Assembly: GCA_963693365.1 (NCBI GenBank)
Contig: CAVNZM010000017.1
Span: 3,038,001 to 3,102,000, forward strand
DNA from: Amoebidium appalachense
Taxonomy: Eukaryota; Ichthyosporea
Direction of reading: 5' to 3'
Length of the DNA: 64,000 nucleotides
In this document: one piece after another, positions 49,270 through 61,838 of the stretch
How positions within the stretch are numbered: position 1 is the stretch's first letter
Layout: each line of letters opens with the position of its first letter
Translations under genes and position numbers: made by a program
Notes under the pieces: generated by a model
What the model was told of the DNA's origin: nothing
Database searches by the model: none
The model's input: the letters and a program-made list of their open reading frames with translations, nothing else

Positions 49270-49450
49270 ACGTGTGTGTGTGTGTGGCGGTGTATGTGGT
49301 GGTTGGTGTGTGAGTGCGTTTACAGTGGATCTTTTTTCTTTTTTTCTTTTTTATTTCTTATCTCTCTCTCTTTTTTTTTTTTTTTTTTTTTTGGTGGTGG
49401 TGGTGGTGGTGGTGGCCGCGGGGGGGGGGGGGGGGGGGGGGGGGGGGGAT
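47899..49450. other. Low-complexity spacer downstream of the receptor gene
   Basis: Contains (GT)n (47990-48015, 48088-48210, 49100-49290), (CT)n, C runs (48310-48330, 48511-48592), a GA-rich block (48680-48765), a T run and a G run (49420-49448). The frame MVSVEMDTNDFDSL (47863 onward) is protein-like and could be the true end of the receptor if the G11 run at 47851 is one base too long; it would reach a GTGGGT donor at about 47966. No other gene recognised. Confidence 0.5.
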
Positions 49451-50200
49451 TAACGATTCGTGTGTGCCTTTAAAACAGGCTGATTTAATATAAAGTTATC
49501 ATGTTAACTAATCTAATGTTACTTTTGTGAAGTACATAGCCTAATAGTAATATCATGATTTCATAGATTTTTTAGGTTTCAGTGTTGATTTATGCTATTA
49601 GCCACAAGCCAGATTAGTGAAATAATATGAAATTTTTTAGAAGTGTACAGTTCGAAGACTGAAGTATATATACATAATGTGTGTGTCATGCCATCATTAT
49701 TATCATAATGTGATGCATGGATATCTTATTAGTGAACGGTGTTTAAATTCTAGTGTGACTGCCAAATTATACTATTGAATATGAACATTTTTTTTGGTTT
49801 GACAATCATATGCTGCAGTTGGCAATGCTTTCATGCCAGCCTTTGGTAGAATAAACCGCACTGTGACAGGTGATGCTATTGGTAGTCACTGAACGGTGTC
49901 TGTCCCCATTTTAATTTCTCATATGATGCTACAGTCACTGTGACTCCTGAATAAATAGCGTCACCTCTAGATCTGATCATAATCCGACTCCAGACGTTCC
50001 CGGATGGAGGACCAAGGCCTATTCCCAGTGAACCTTTACGCCTGCACGGTAATACTAAAACCGTATGGCATTAAGCCTATCTATAATAGCTTCTAGGGGT
50101 GACCGAATCGTAAGTATTAAGGGAAATTTACAGAAAGAGAATCGACTATGTCTTCTCGTGGAAGGTACATATTGGTCCCCTTCGAATTCCTCGTCAGCCC
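49451..50200. other. AT-rich intergenic spacer
   Basis: Mostly unique, AT-rich sequence with no long open frame and almost no microsatellites, in contrast to flanking DNA. Nothing recognisable was found. Confidence 0.5.
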
Positions 50201-50218
50201 CCCCCCCCCCCCCCCCAG

Positions 50219-50262
<44 letters not shown>

Positions 50263-50268
50263 TTCTCT

Positions 50269-50340
<72 letters not shown>

Positions 50341-50343
<3 letters not shown>

Positions 50344-50371
50344 CCACCTACTGAGGTGGTGTCTCCTTTCT

Positions 50372-50405
<34 letters not shown>

Positions 50406-50464
50406 AAAGCCGCCTGAGTAGATGTTAAACGTCGCACGTTCGGCAACACGTCAGTACGTGTTAG
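50341..50464 (+). repeat. Dispersed repeat, copy A (inverted partner at 61733-61838)
   Basis: Sequence from CTACCACCTACTGAGG through a T run to ACACGTCAGTACGTGTTAG matches the reverse complement of 61733-61838 over essentially its whole length, apart from T-run length and a short insert (ACTTAAAGCCGC). It directly follows a CA array. Confidence 0.85.
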
Positions 50465-50624
50465 CACACACACACACAGAGAATCTCTCTCTCTCTCTCC
50501 CCCCTCCCCCCCCTCTTTCTCCCCCGCGCCCCCCCCCTCTTTCTCTTTCTCTCCTCCCCTCTCTTTCTCTCTGACCTCTTAGATCTCTCTCTCTCTTTCT
50601 TTCGCCTCTAGAGCTCTCTCTAGA

Positions 50625-50685
<61 letters not shown>

Positions 50686-50812
50686 CTGAGACTTTCTCTT
50701 TCCCCCCTCCCCCCCCCTCTCTCTCTCGCTCTCCCCCTCTCCCTCTCTCTCGCTCAATCTCTCTATCTCTCTCTCTCTCTCCCCCCCCCCCCCCCCCCCC
50801 CCCCTCCCCCCC

Positions 50813-50830
<18 letters not shown>
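50465..50830. repeat. CT-rich microsatellite and C-run block
   Basis: Long stretch of (CT)n with CCCC interruptions, including an almost pure CT array at 50630-50681 and C runs at 50781-50829. No coding potential beyond artefactual repeat-peptide frames. Confidence 0.9.
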
Positions 50831-50843
<13 letters not shown>

Positions 50844-50890
50844 CCACGTGACGTGGCCATCCCCGGCACCCACTCCCCCGGACGGCGTAC

Positions 50891-50959
50891 CTGGCACGTG
50901 CACTGTCGAGCCTCGTCAATCTGACCGTACGTCGTCTGCTCCCTGCCTCGTGATCGGGC
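50891..50959 (-). CDS. Exon-like segment of an unknown minus-strand gene
   Basis: On the minus strand a CTGCTACAG acceptor is followed by exactly 23 open codons (including TTYGQIDEARQCTCQ) and a GTACGC donor, phase 0 at both ends. The peptide is not repeat-derived but I do not recognise it. A chance pairing of AG and GT around an open frame of this size is easy, so confidence is low. Confidence 0.2.
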
Positions 50960-51428
50960 CTGTAGCAGCGGCAGCAGCTCGATCTCTATCATGTATTGAT
51001 TGAAATACTTTTGTCAATAGGCAGCCTACATCAGTGTATGTGTTCCAGTAGTGTGTGACAGTGCGTATCAACTTATCAATCAACGTTAAATACACATGTA
51101 CGACGGGATTCTGTAAGCAAGTGTCTGTGTCTTGCACATAAGACAAACCCTCGTTTGGCAACACGTGGAATAGCGTCATCACACTGGGTGCACATGGACG
51201 TGTACGAGGTGTTCATCGCCCAGGCTTCGAAATTGCTATATATGCCATGCGTAGGGTGGTAGGTGGACCACACAATGAGAGGTACGAGAACACAGCATGA
51301 GTAAATACACGCAATGCCAAAACATTAGCCAGTAATATGACTTTTTCTGCCCACAAAACATGAAATGCCACTCGCCAATCGCCATACATATCAGGCGCCT
51401 TTTAGTCTAAGATTCACAAGTCACAAGA

Positions 51429-51872
51429 ATGGACCGTCGGGCTGTACCCTTAGGCGATCTCCACATCTGGTTAAAATGGACCCTACCTTTCACCTATTGG
51501 ATTAAAACGACACATAACAATGCGGCAATGCCGATGCATGATAAATGCGTGGCTCCCAGCCAGGCTGTGAAATTATGGGGTTTTGTGACCAAAGATCTGA
51601 TAGAAGCACACATGCCCCTCAGCATTGAAAAGCCTAATAAGTGTCCCTGGTTTTTTGTGGGTAGGTCCTCTATTTTTCTATCCAGTAGTACTATTAAATA
51701 CATCAAAAAGTTCCCCATACAAATTGAACGATTGGTGGCTTTATCGATGCCATCAAGGCTAGGTCCGGGAATTCAAGTTGCCATAACCAAAACCATTTCG
51801 TACCCTGTTCTGGCAGTCACTGGCAGCCTCTGTGCGAACATTCCGTGGCGCCCTAGGACCACGGCCATCTAA
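51429..51872 (+). CDS. Unrecognised 147-codon ORF ending in a hairpin
   Basis: Starts ATG at 51429 and stops at TAA inside the left arm of the inverted repeat at 51852-51902. Composition is balanced, with aromatic and hydrophobic residues through the middle (IWLKWTLPFTYWI) and no obvious signal or TM pair. No family recognised. Could be a chance ORF, a relic of a mobile element, or an exon. Confidence 0.3.
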   Translation: MDRRAVPLGDLHIWLKWTLPFTYWIKTTHNNAAMPMHDKCVAPSQAVKLWGFVTKDLIEAHMPLSIEKPNKCPWFFVGRSSIFLSSSTIKYIKKFPIQIERLVALSMPSRLGPGIQVAITKTISYPVLAVTGSLCANIPWRPRTTAI

Positions 51873-51902
51873 GAGAGAGTCTCTAGATGGCCGTGCCCTA
51901 GG
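51852..51902. repeat. Near-perfect inverted repeat (hairpin)
   Basis: The left arm begins CCTAGGACCACGGCCATCTA and the right arm ends TAGATGGCCGTGCCCTAGG; the AGAGA/TCTCT bases close the stem over a 3-base loop. One bulge and a 2-base deletion interrupt about 23 pairs. It overlaps the stop codon of the ORF at 51429 and could be a mobile-element terminus or an RNA 3'-end structure. Confidence 0.75.
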
Positions 51903-52337
51903 ACTAAATAGGTTTTAGGAGGCCTTGGCAAGAGCCTTGGGAATGCGACTAGTCACTCTGCGTGTTGTCTTCCCTGTGGCTTCTTTTTCTTTCTTTTTTT
52001 CTTTTATCATTGCCGCAGGCGACGTGGCGTAGTAGTGCCCGGCCACTTCTGTACGTAAGCCAGTGGGTACATATCCTTGGAGACTAGAATGCGACCAGAT
52101 AAATAGGACTCAGTACACAATAAACAGGCACGCGGCGCACGTGCACGTGTCTAGTGCCTGTGATATGCCAGTGTGATATACTCAAGTTTATCTTTAGAAT
52201 AATATATCAAAGAAATGCCATGTACATCTCCTGACTCCAGGCTGATTCTGAATCCCCGGACTCAGTACTGGCAATGGCGAACCTCCGACGGAAGTTCATC
52301 AAACACCAGCCACACCACGAGCGCTCAGTCTGATAGT

Positions 52338-52373
52338 GGGTTTAAACACTTTTTATTGCGTGGACACTGCCGG
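52338..52373 (-). mobile_element. Antisense copy of the retrotransposon 3' end
   Basis: Reverse complement of about 32 bases at the 3' end of the element downstream (57133-57170): CCGGCA(A/G)TGTCCACGCAAT then AAAAAGTGT(G/T)TAAACCC, two mismatches. It suggests a truncated, oppositely oriented insertion of the same family just upstream of the full element. Confidence 0.7.
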
Positions 52374-52542
52374 GATAAAGACCGGGCTGGCAGGCTGGAG
52401 TCAACTTGATTTCTTCTGCTCATGAATGAGTGCACGACTGCATATTTGCGCTTATGAGCGATAAATAACCATGCCAGATCTCTTTTATTCCAGCAACAGA
52501 TCACGTGACCGTGTGTGTAAACCCCGATTCAGAGACGACGGC

Positions 52543-52614
52543 TACTTTCTCTACTTAGGCACTTTCTCTACTTAGGCATCGGCCTTTACTTAGGCATCCA
52601 CCTCTACTTAGGCC
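52543..52614 (+). repeat. Four 17-18 bp tandem units in the retrotransposon 5' region
   Basis: Units ending CTACTTAGGC or TTTACTTAGGC occur four times in a row, immediately followed by the palindrome GCCCCTTGAGGGGC and, 16 bases later, the ORF1 start. Tandem 5' monomers are known in several LINE families as internal promoters; that role here is inference. Confidence 0.75.
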
Positions 52615-52640
52615 CCTTGAGGGGCAGCTAGAACCCACCC

Positions 52641-53795
52641 ATGGCGTCTCAGGATGCATCCTTGTCCCCGGACCCTCCTGGGACACCGCCTGGGAGCCGC
52701 AAACGTGATACACGGGATGGAGAATCCCCAGATAAGAGGCTAACTAAACTGAGCCGAGCGGAACAGGTTCCCTTTCCCGAGGTTAAAGCGCCACCGGCCG
52801 TGCCGCCAGCAAGTAGTTTTATTTCGAAAGAACAACTGCACTTGATACCCGAGAAGGCTAGGAAAGCCGTGCTCAAACTTATGGCGCATCATGAGCAGCT
52901 CCGCACCCAAGTCTCCGACTTAACAACCCAAGTAGCTGAGTATAAAGCCAAACAGGACCACACAGACCTCCTTGTTCAGCAAATGGAGACGCGCTTACGG
53001 CAGCTGGAAGCTGACCGGGCAACCCCCACCGGCCCTGCCCACGCGGGCCCGGCCCCTGCAGCACAGGCAACCCCCGATGGGTTACCCACCCCCGGCGGGG
53101 TCTCCCAAGTTCATACCCACAACGAATCCTAAGGTGTACCGCACTACGGTGGACGCCAAGACCGTGTACGTGTCCGAGAAAGTCAAAACGTATGCCGAGT
53201 CGGTGGCCCAGACCCACGGGGCTACCCAGGCTTTGGCAGCTTTGAAAGGCTTGCCGCAGCGTCAGCACTGCACCCAACCCGCCGCCCTCGGGTGGCGTCT
53301 GACCCTGCCCCTCAGGGTACCGACGAGTCCGAGTTGACCACTGCAGCCTTCACCTTGGTGCCGGCCAACATCAGCACCATGCGTGACCGTCTTTACACCC
53401 TCGGTGTCCTCAACCGAATGATTCCCGACATGCTCTTCATTGGCCGTCGCTACACAGTGTTCATTGTGCGTGCCGGCTACCGTGATACCCTCATAAACAT
53501 CATCCAACGTGCTACCGACGCCACCTTTCTCGCAGACTTCGATCCTACGGCTCCCTACAACACCACACTTAACCGTGTTGATGCAGAGGCCGCTGCCCGG
53601 GCCTCTTGGCAACGCCGGGTGCTTGCAAGAATGGCCAACGCCCATGCATGGGCTGTCAAGGCAGCCACACTTTACCCGGCACACGACAGCCGGGCCAAAA
53701 CAGCAGCTGAGGTGCGTGCCTACTGGGAGGCTCAGCACGTGCAGGTCTTCAGCAAGCCCTACGACCCCACCGCCGCACCAGCCAACTCCCAGTAA
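52641..53795 (+). pseudogene. Retrotransposon ORF1 protein, broken by two frameshifts
   Basis: The ORF1 coding stretch runs through three frames: 52641 to about 53110, then about 53085 to 53250, then about 53240 to 53795. The first part is basic/Pro-rich and then a predicted coiled coil (heptad-like EQLRTQVSDLTTQVAEYKA region); the last part (RRYTVFIVRAGYRDTL) looks like an RNA-binding fold of the kind found in L1-type ORF1 proteins. Known role: RNA chaperone packaging the element transcript. Breaks may be real decay or indels in C/G-rich runs. The stop is two bases before ORF2. Confidence 0.65.
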
Positions 53796-53797
53796 GC

Positions 53798-56700
53798 ATG
53801 CTCTCCTTTCTTTTCTGGAATGCTCGTAGTCTAAATAAGAGTAAAGCACAGTTTCTTCTTTCGTTACCCCAACAGGAGTTCCCGTTTATTGTTGTCGCAG
53901 AAACGTGGTGGCGAGACCACGCCACACTCCGTCGGTCTGGACGGCTCGTCGGCGAGTCTACTCAGCCTGTGGGCCACAAGCCTCACTCCGGCATAGTGTT
54001 CATCGCCGCCTACCACTTTGTTAACCACTGTTCAGTTATAGCACGTACAATACACACACTCACCATCTCAGTTTGTGGCCATATATGCACTTTTGTTTAT
54101 TTTCCACCTAGCCTTCCACTTCTAGCACTTAAACACGAGCTTAACACCATCGCCCCACATAACCCCACACTAGTGTTAGGAGACTTTAATAGCCCGCTAA
54201 CTACCACCCCACACCCCCTACACGGCCACCCACAGGCCCTACTTAAACCCAACCACCCACGCACGCCAACCTTTCACACTTTTGTTACAGCCTTACGCCT
54301 TACTCTTCCATCTGTAGTACAAGAACACCGCACGGACTGGGGGGCAGCCTCTGGTCCTTGCACCTTACACATACACCACAACCTACACCCCCCACCGTCA
54401 GACCACCTACCTATAGTCTTTCGCACTACACTTAGCCGTTCTACGCCGTCACCACAACACACTTACAGACTTAACGTACGCGAACTTAAAAGCCAGCGCG
54501 GCCAAGCAGACACTCGCTTCTTTTTCGAGACGGTGCAACCGAGTCTATTATCGCTTGTGCGTGATGGACGCCAAACCCCACTACGCACCGACCAGACCTT
54601 CATCGATAGCGTCTGGTCTACAGTACGAGAAACCTTGTGGGACATAGGTGAATATGCCTGTTTAGGTGCCCAAGTTTACCCACAAGCACGAACTACACAC
54701 ACTCGCGGCCCTCGAGCGGAGGCTGCCTTACGTAAGCCTCTACCGTATCACATGCTATTGGGTAATATTCGGAAGATTGATCGCGGCGATCATTCGATTC
54801 GAATAACGGCCGACCCGTCATCCGACCCGGAATCTGCAACCGATTCCTTTTACGGCACCCTGTTTAAACGTAACCCGACATGTATGGCCACGGACCTGGG
54901 GCAGGCGCCCCCTCCTGTTTTTGTTCCACCCTCCGACACACCACCACCACCACACACGGCGTGGCCAGCGGAGCCGGCTGAGTTTGGGGCGGAATTGGGG
55001 GAACTTTTTACCCCAGATGCGGTATGGCAGTTAGTCTCCCGTTACCCGTCCCGCAAAGCGTGCGGGCCGGACGGCATCCCTATGGCACTACTTAAGGTAC
55101 TCATCCCACCCCGACCCGAGAAAGACGAAAAGCGTGGCCCGCCGCCACCACTTACATGTATTCTTAGCGAGTTGTTTAGCTGGTATTCTGATGTCGGTAA
55201 AGTGCCCTCGGAGTGGCTAGCCACCTTAGTGTTTCCCATCAAGAAAACGGTTGCACAGGGTCCCATCCACGAATTTCGCCCTATCACCCTTACGTCCGTT
55301 TTTCGCCGATTATTCGAAAGTGGCCTTTTACAGGCCTTTTCCCGTAACCCCACCCTTAAGCAGGCTTCCCAGCTGAGCCCTCTTCAGGCGGCGTTTCGGC
55401 ATCGACACTCATGTTACGCACAAATCCTCACTCTACATAATGCAACTCAAAGTGATACCGAGCACCTCGTATTTATCGATTTTAAGAACGCGTACGACAC
55501 GGTCGACCTCCCTCGCCTGTGGGCCAACTTGAAGTTAGCCACTCGCGGTGTCCCATTCCAAATGGGTCGGCTACTGGAAGCTATGTTTACGTTTACACGC
55601 GGACGAGCGGTGGTTAATGGGCGGCTATCCCCAGGGTTTACCCGCACGCGCGGGGTACTTCAAGGGTCCCTGCTAAGTCCTCTTCTTTTCAACCTGTATA
55701 TTGATGATTTAGCCGACACTCTTTCTGCGGCACAAATTGACGGGGGGTTGCCATCCCAGGCTCCTCCCGCCCTCTTTTTTGCCGACGATATTGTGCTTAT
55801 GTCATCCGATCCTCTCGAACTACGGCAATTATACATTCGTGTGGTTGAACATTGGTGCCAGCGCAACGATATGCAGATTAATGTCAAAAAGTGTGCCCTT
55901 TTATCAAAATCGATACCGGCATGGGACGACGTTTGTATTTTCGGCAGTCCCCTCCCTCGCCCAATCGAATACAAGTATTTGGGGATTCCGGTGGACGAAT
56001 GGGGCATATGTTTCAAACGCCGGCGGATGATCGACCGTCGGGTGGAGAGTGCAGGCAGGTGTCTTCGGTTATTTCGGGATGTGTATCTTGCTTCTCTTTC
56101 TCATACTGTCCACCTATACAATCGTCTTAGTATATTTTGCACATATATTCGCCCTTTGTCGGAATACGGGTTGCCCTTACTAGCTATGGCACCCCCTGAT
56201 ACTGTTACTAATGTCCTCAAATCATTAGATGATTTCCATTACACAACTTGTTGTATGTTTCTCACTGGTCTTTCCACACCTATCCCTAGACGCCTTTTTG
56301 ATTCTCTCTACGCACTCACACCACCATCACAACGCGTACACGAATTAGCCCTTAAATTTCACGAGCACATCACCCGCCTGTCCGCTTGTGCCCCGGACCA
56401 CCCGCTCTTCCGGCTACACGCATCCCCGCCGGATTCGCCCCTGTACCTCTTCCCTTCCCCATCGTCTCTGCCCATTGCCGAGCGCTATGTGGAATGGCTG
56501 GCGACCCCCCCGGAGGTACGGCTAGATCATAGTGTGAATATGAATAGTTTCAAGTCTATGGCTGATAGATATCTTTTTACTCTACGTGTTGAGTCCCTTC
56601 CGGTGTTAGGACCGCACAAACACCAACTACTAGTAGCCTATATGGCGGATACGGTTAGAGAGTCTCGTTCATACATAGATTCGTTTATTCGTAATGTGGT

Positions 56701-57016
56701 GTGGTGTAAAAACGCAAAGATGATTATGGCTTGGCGGTGTAATCGGTTTCTGGTGTCTCCTGCTCGTATGTGTAATATGTGTGGGGGGCGGTTTACTCGC
56801 GGCTGCATATCTATCAATAAATGCAACCTGTTAGCTAATGTATTAGAACCGGAGGTTATTGGCGGTTTTATTCTCTTTTCTTCATCTCTTCCTCAATATA
56901 TCCGTTTTAAGATGACTATCCTAGATCACCTTATTAATGCTGCACAGTATGATATTGTGATCCGGTGCCTTAACTTTCTGTCGGAGCTACCGATGCTAGC
57001 ATCTGCTTACCCATAA
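53798..57016 (+). CDS. Retrotransposon ORF2: APE endonuclease and reverse transcriptase
   Basis: An intact 1072-codon frame. The N-terminal endonuclease carries the expected EEP residues in WNARSLN (about aa 7-13), VAETWW, HSGIVF, LVLGDFNSP (about 127) and SDHLPIVF (about 212). The reverse transcriptase follows with GPDGIP, EFRPITLTSV, VFIDFKNAYDTVD (about 556), GVLQGSLLSPLLFNLYIDDL and the FADD catalytic box (about 662). A C-terminal Cys/His segment (CNMCGG, ending SINKC) could bind zinc. No RNase H domain was seen. ORF2 nicks target DNA and copies the element RNA. All catalytic motifs look intact, so recent activity is possible even though ORF1 is broken. Confidence 0.92.
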   Translation: MLSFLFWNARSLNKSKAQFLLSLPQQEFPFIVVAETWWRDHATLRRSGRLVGESTQPVGHKPHSGIVFIAAYHFVNHCSVIARTIHTLTISVCGHICTFVYFPPSLPLLALKHELNTIAPHNPTLVLGDFNSPLTTTPHPLHGHPQALLKPNHPRTPTFHTFVTALRLTLPSVVQEHRTDWGAASGPCTLHIHHNLHPPPSDHLPIVFRTTLSRSTPSPQHTYRLNVRELKSQRGQADTRFFFETVQPSLLSLVRDGRQTPLRTDQTFIDSVWSTVRETLWDIGEYACLGAQVYPQARTTHTRGPRAEAALRKPLPYHMLLGNIRKIDRGDHSIRITADPSSDPESATDSFYGTLFKRNPTCMATDLGQAPPPVFVPPSDTPPPPHTAWPAEPAEFGAELGELFTPDAVWQLVSRYPSRKACGPDGIPMALLKVLIPPRPEKDEKRGPPPPLTCILSELFSWYSDVGKVPSEWLATLVFPIKKTVAQGPIHEFRPITLTSVFRRLFESGLLQAFSRNPTLKQASQLSPLQAAFRHRHSCYAQILTLHNATQSDTEHLVFIDFKNAYDTVDLPRLWANLKLATRGVPFQMGRLLEAMFTFTRGRAVVNGRLSPGFTRTRGVLQGSLLSPLLFNLYIDDLADTLSAAQIDGGLPSQAPPALFFADDIVLMSSDPLELRQLYIRVVEHWCQRNDMQINVKKCALLSKSIPAWDDVCIFGSPLPRPIEYKYLGIPVDEWGICFKRRRMIDRRVESAGRCLRLFRDVYLASLSHTVHLYNRLSIFCTYIRPLSEYGLPLLAMAPPDTVTNVLKSLDDFHYTTCCMFLTGLSTPIPRRLFDSLYALTPPSQRVHELALKFHEHITRLSACAPDHPLFRLHASPPDSPLYLFPSPSSLPIAERYVEWLATPPEVRLDHSVNMNSFKSMADRYLFTLRVESLPVLGPHKHQLLVAYMADTVRESRSYIDSFIRNVVWCKNAKMIMAWRCNRFLVSPARMCNMCGGRFTRGCISINKCNLLANVLEPEVIGGFILFSSSLPQYIRFKMTILDHLINAAQYDIVIRCLNFLSELPMLASAYP

Positions 57017-57132
57017 TATGTAATAGGGGTGTCAGATCCTACGATGGCGCTCATTGTTGCCTAGCATGTACATATGTCACTGGCTGCATTTGATTGGCTG
57101 TGCTGGAAAACGCAGTAGGCCGTCGAATGTGG

Positions 57133-57171
57133 CTGGGCCTCCGGCAATGTCCACGCAATAAAAAGTGTGTA
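57133..57171 (+). terminator. Retrotransposon 3' end with polyadenylation signal
   Basis: Contains AATAAA (57157-57162) and the conserved sequence shared with the antisense copy at 52338-52373. No long A tail follows. Confidence 0.6.
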
Positions 57172-57180
57172 AACCCCCTG

Positions 57181-58480
57181 GGCCTTATAAGCAAATACTG
57201 TAGGAAATAGGGGGTATGGGGGGAAGAACTAAGGGGTTCCAAAAGATCCGTAAACCAATCAGGGTGCTTATATCATAGCGCGGTGTTCCATTGGTGCCTT
57301 CTTATCCAATCCGACTGCAATTGTTATAGCGCGGTGCTCCATCACAGCTTTTGTTGAAACCATACCATAGCAACATAACCGTCATAGTCACGTGACTTGT
57401 GAGCCGCGCGAATTCAAATTACCCAATCAGATTTAGCCGTTTTTACTCGCCATGTTTGGCAGGTGTCAAACCATAAAAGGTTAGTTTTTGTAACATCGCA
57501 TTGTTGGATTTTTTTGTTTTCGGTTTTCAACAGGCTGCAGCCGCTGCCTTCAGGACTATTATTTTTACAAAACAATATAGTAAGACATATAATAAAAGCC
57601 TAATAGAATTATATTTCATGTAAAGAGGCCGCTCGGCATGATACATTAAAGATCAGTCGACCTTTATAATGCTATCTCTTACTAATTGACACATATGAGA
57701 TGCATACACCAATCAAATGCGACCAAATAATCTGCCGCAATTTGCTATGTGTCACGCAGTGACATGCGGCAACTTTTGCGCAGCGCAAAGGAGCGCAAAG
57801 GCGACCTGGCCTGAGGCCCTGCCCTTGCACGAGGATTTTTCAAGGGCTCTTTCAAGTTTTTTTTACCCCCTTGTTCCATCACGGGTGGCTGATGACCGTT
57901 GTCGAACATCAGCGGTCCTGCACACTTTAAGGTTCTCTTTTCCAAAAACAATAGAAACAAGGGAACATGTGATGCTCGGGAGCATCAATCGCTAACGATG
58001 TTTGTGCAAGCCGGCTTACAGAGAAAAAACCACACACACTCATAAACACGTTCACCCTCTAGTTAGTCAGGCTAGCTATTTCTCGTAGTTCTGCCCGAAA
58101 CCTAGTAGATTGCCAAGGGCATGTGTAGTAGCGTGATGCATGAAAGATAGGTGATGTTTATCCTGTTAGCAAGCAAACAGTTGGGTGCAAGGGTTCTGTC
58201 GGCCACCGAGAAGTAGCCTGGCTATAGGGAAAAATTCTTGCTCCCTGTGCCTGTACGTCACACGTGCGAGGTGCGCATAAAGTAGCGCGCACGAACGGTA
58301 CGCAGGTCTAGACACCTGCACCCGTAACCGCTCCCTGCGCGCCCACACATCCACTTTTGAAGCTCGGGCTCGGTACGCCCACACTATATCACACACGAAT
58401 ATGCACGCCGTATCATAACTGTGTGGCATCAACACATACACACACAGCACGCACACACACGCGTTTACCTGTGTACTTGT
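57181..58480. other. Unique intergenic spacer
   Basis: Mostly non-repetitive sequence. A small direct repeat (ATAGCGCGGTG(T/C)TCCAT) occurs at about 57276 and 57326. No convincing gene; a 92-codon frame at 57717-57995 is unrecognised and not annotated. Confidence 0.45.
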
Positions 58481-61540
<3,060 letters not shown>

Positions 61541-61556
61541 CTGATGCCTGTCGATT

Positions 61557-61630
61557 GGGCCATGATATAATGGTTACAGAGCAAAAGCACGTGGTTTGCA
61601 TATGGAGTTGGAGATTCGAAGAAATTGCTA
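61557..61630 (+). tRNA. Degenerate tRNA-like sequence (possible tRNA relic or SINE head)
   Basis: TGATATAATGGTTA resembles a tRNA A box and GAGATTCGAAG resembles a B box at normal spacing, with a GCAAA/TTTGC stem between them. The acceptor stem does not close, so a functional tRNA is unlikely. Confidence 0.2.
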
Positions 61631-61732
61631 GTGCATGCCCCACCTGCTTGAACTTGCAGCAGGCGAAATTCAAGAAGCTCTTGCAAAAGGCGAACTCGAC
61701 CACATCAACTTTTTCAGCCATACCCAAGTTAT

Positions 61733-61838
61733 CTAACACGTACTGACGTGTTGCCGCACGTGCGACGTTATACATCTACTCAGAAAAAAAGGAAAAAAAA
61801 AAAAAAAAGAAAGGAGACACCGCCTCAGTAGGTGGTAG
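61733..61838 (-). repeat. Dispersed repeat, copy B (inverted partner at 50341-50464)
   Basis: Reverse complement of copy A, from CTAACACGTACTGACGTG through the A run to CCGCCTCAGTAGGTGGTAG. The two copies flank an 11-kb interval containing the retrotransposon, in opposite orientation to each other. Confidence 0.85.

Larger units (their letters stand above)
52500..57180 (+). mobile_element. Non-LTR retrotransposon (LINE), APE-type
   Basis: One element with a 5' region containing short tandem repeats, a frameshifted ORF1, an intact ORF2 two bases after the ORF1 stop, and a 3' end with AATAAA at 57157-57162. No long terminal repeats were seen. The exact ends are not defined; I could not identify target-site duplications. 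A retroposon of the L1/RTE broad type with N-terminal endonuclease; clade not assigned. Confidence 0.85.

Noticed and set aside
52641-57016. LTR retrotransposon or viral polyprotein
   Set aside because: No protease, integrase, RNase H or terminal repeats; the APE endonuclease plus RT order is that of a non-LTR element.
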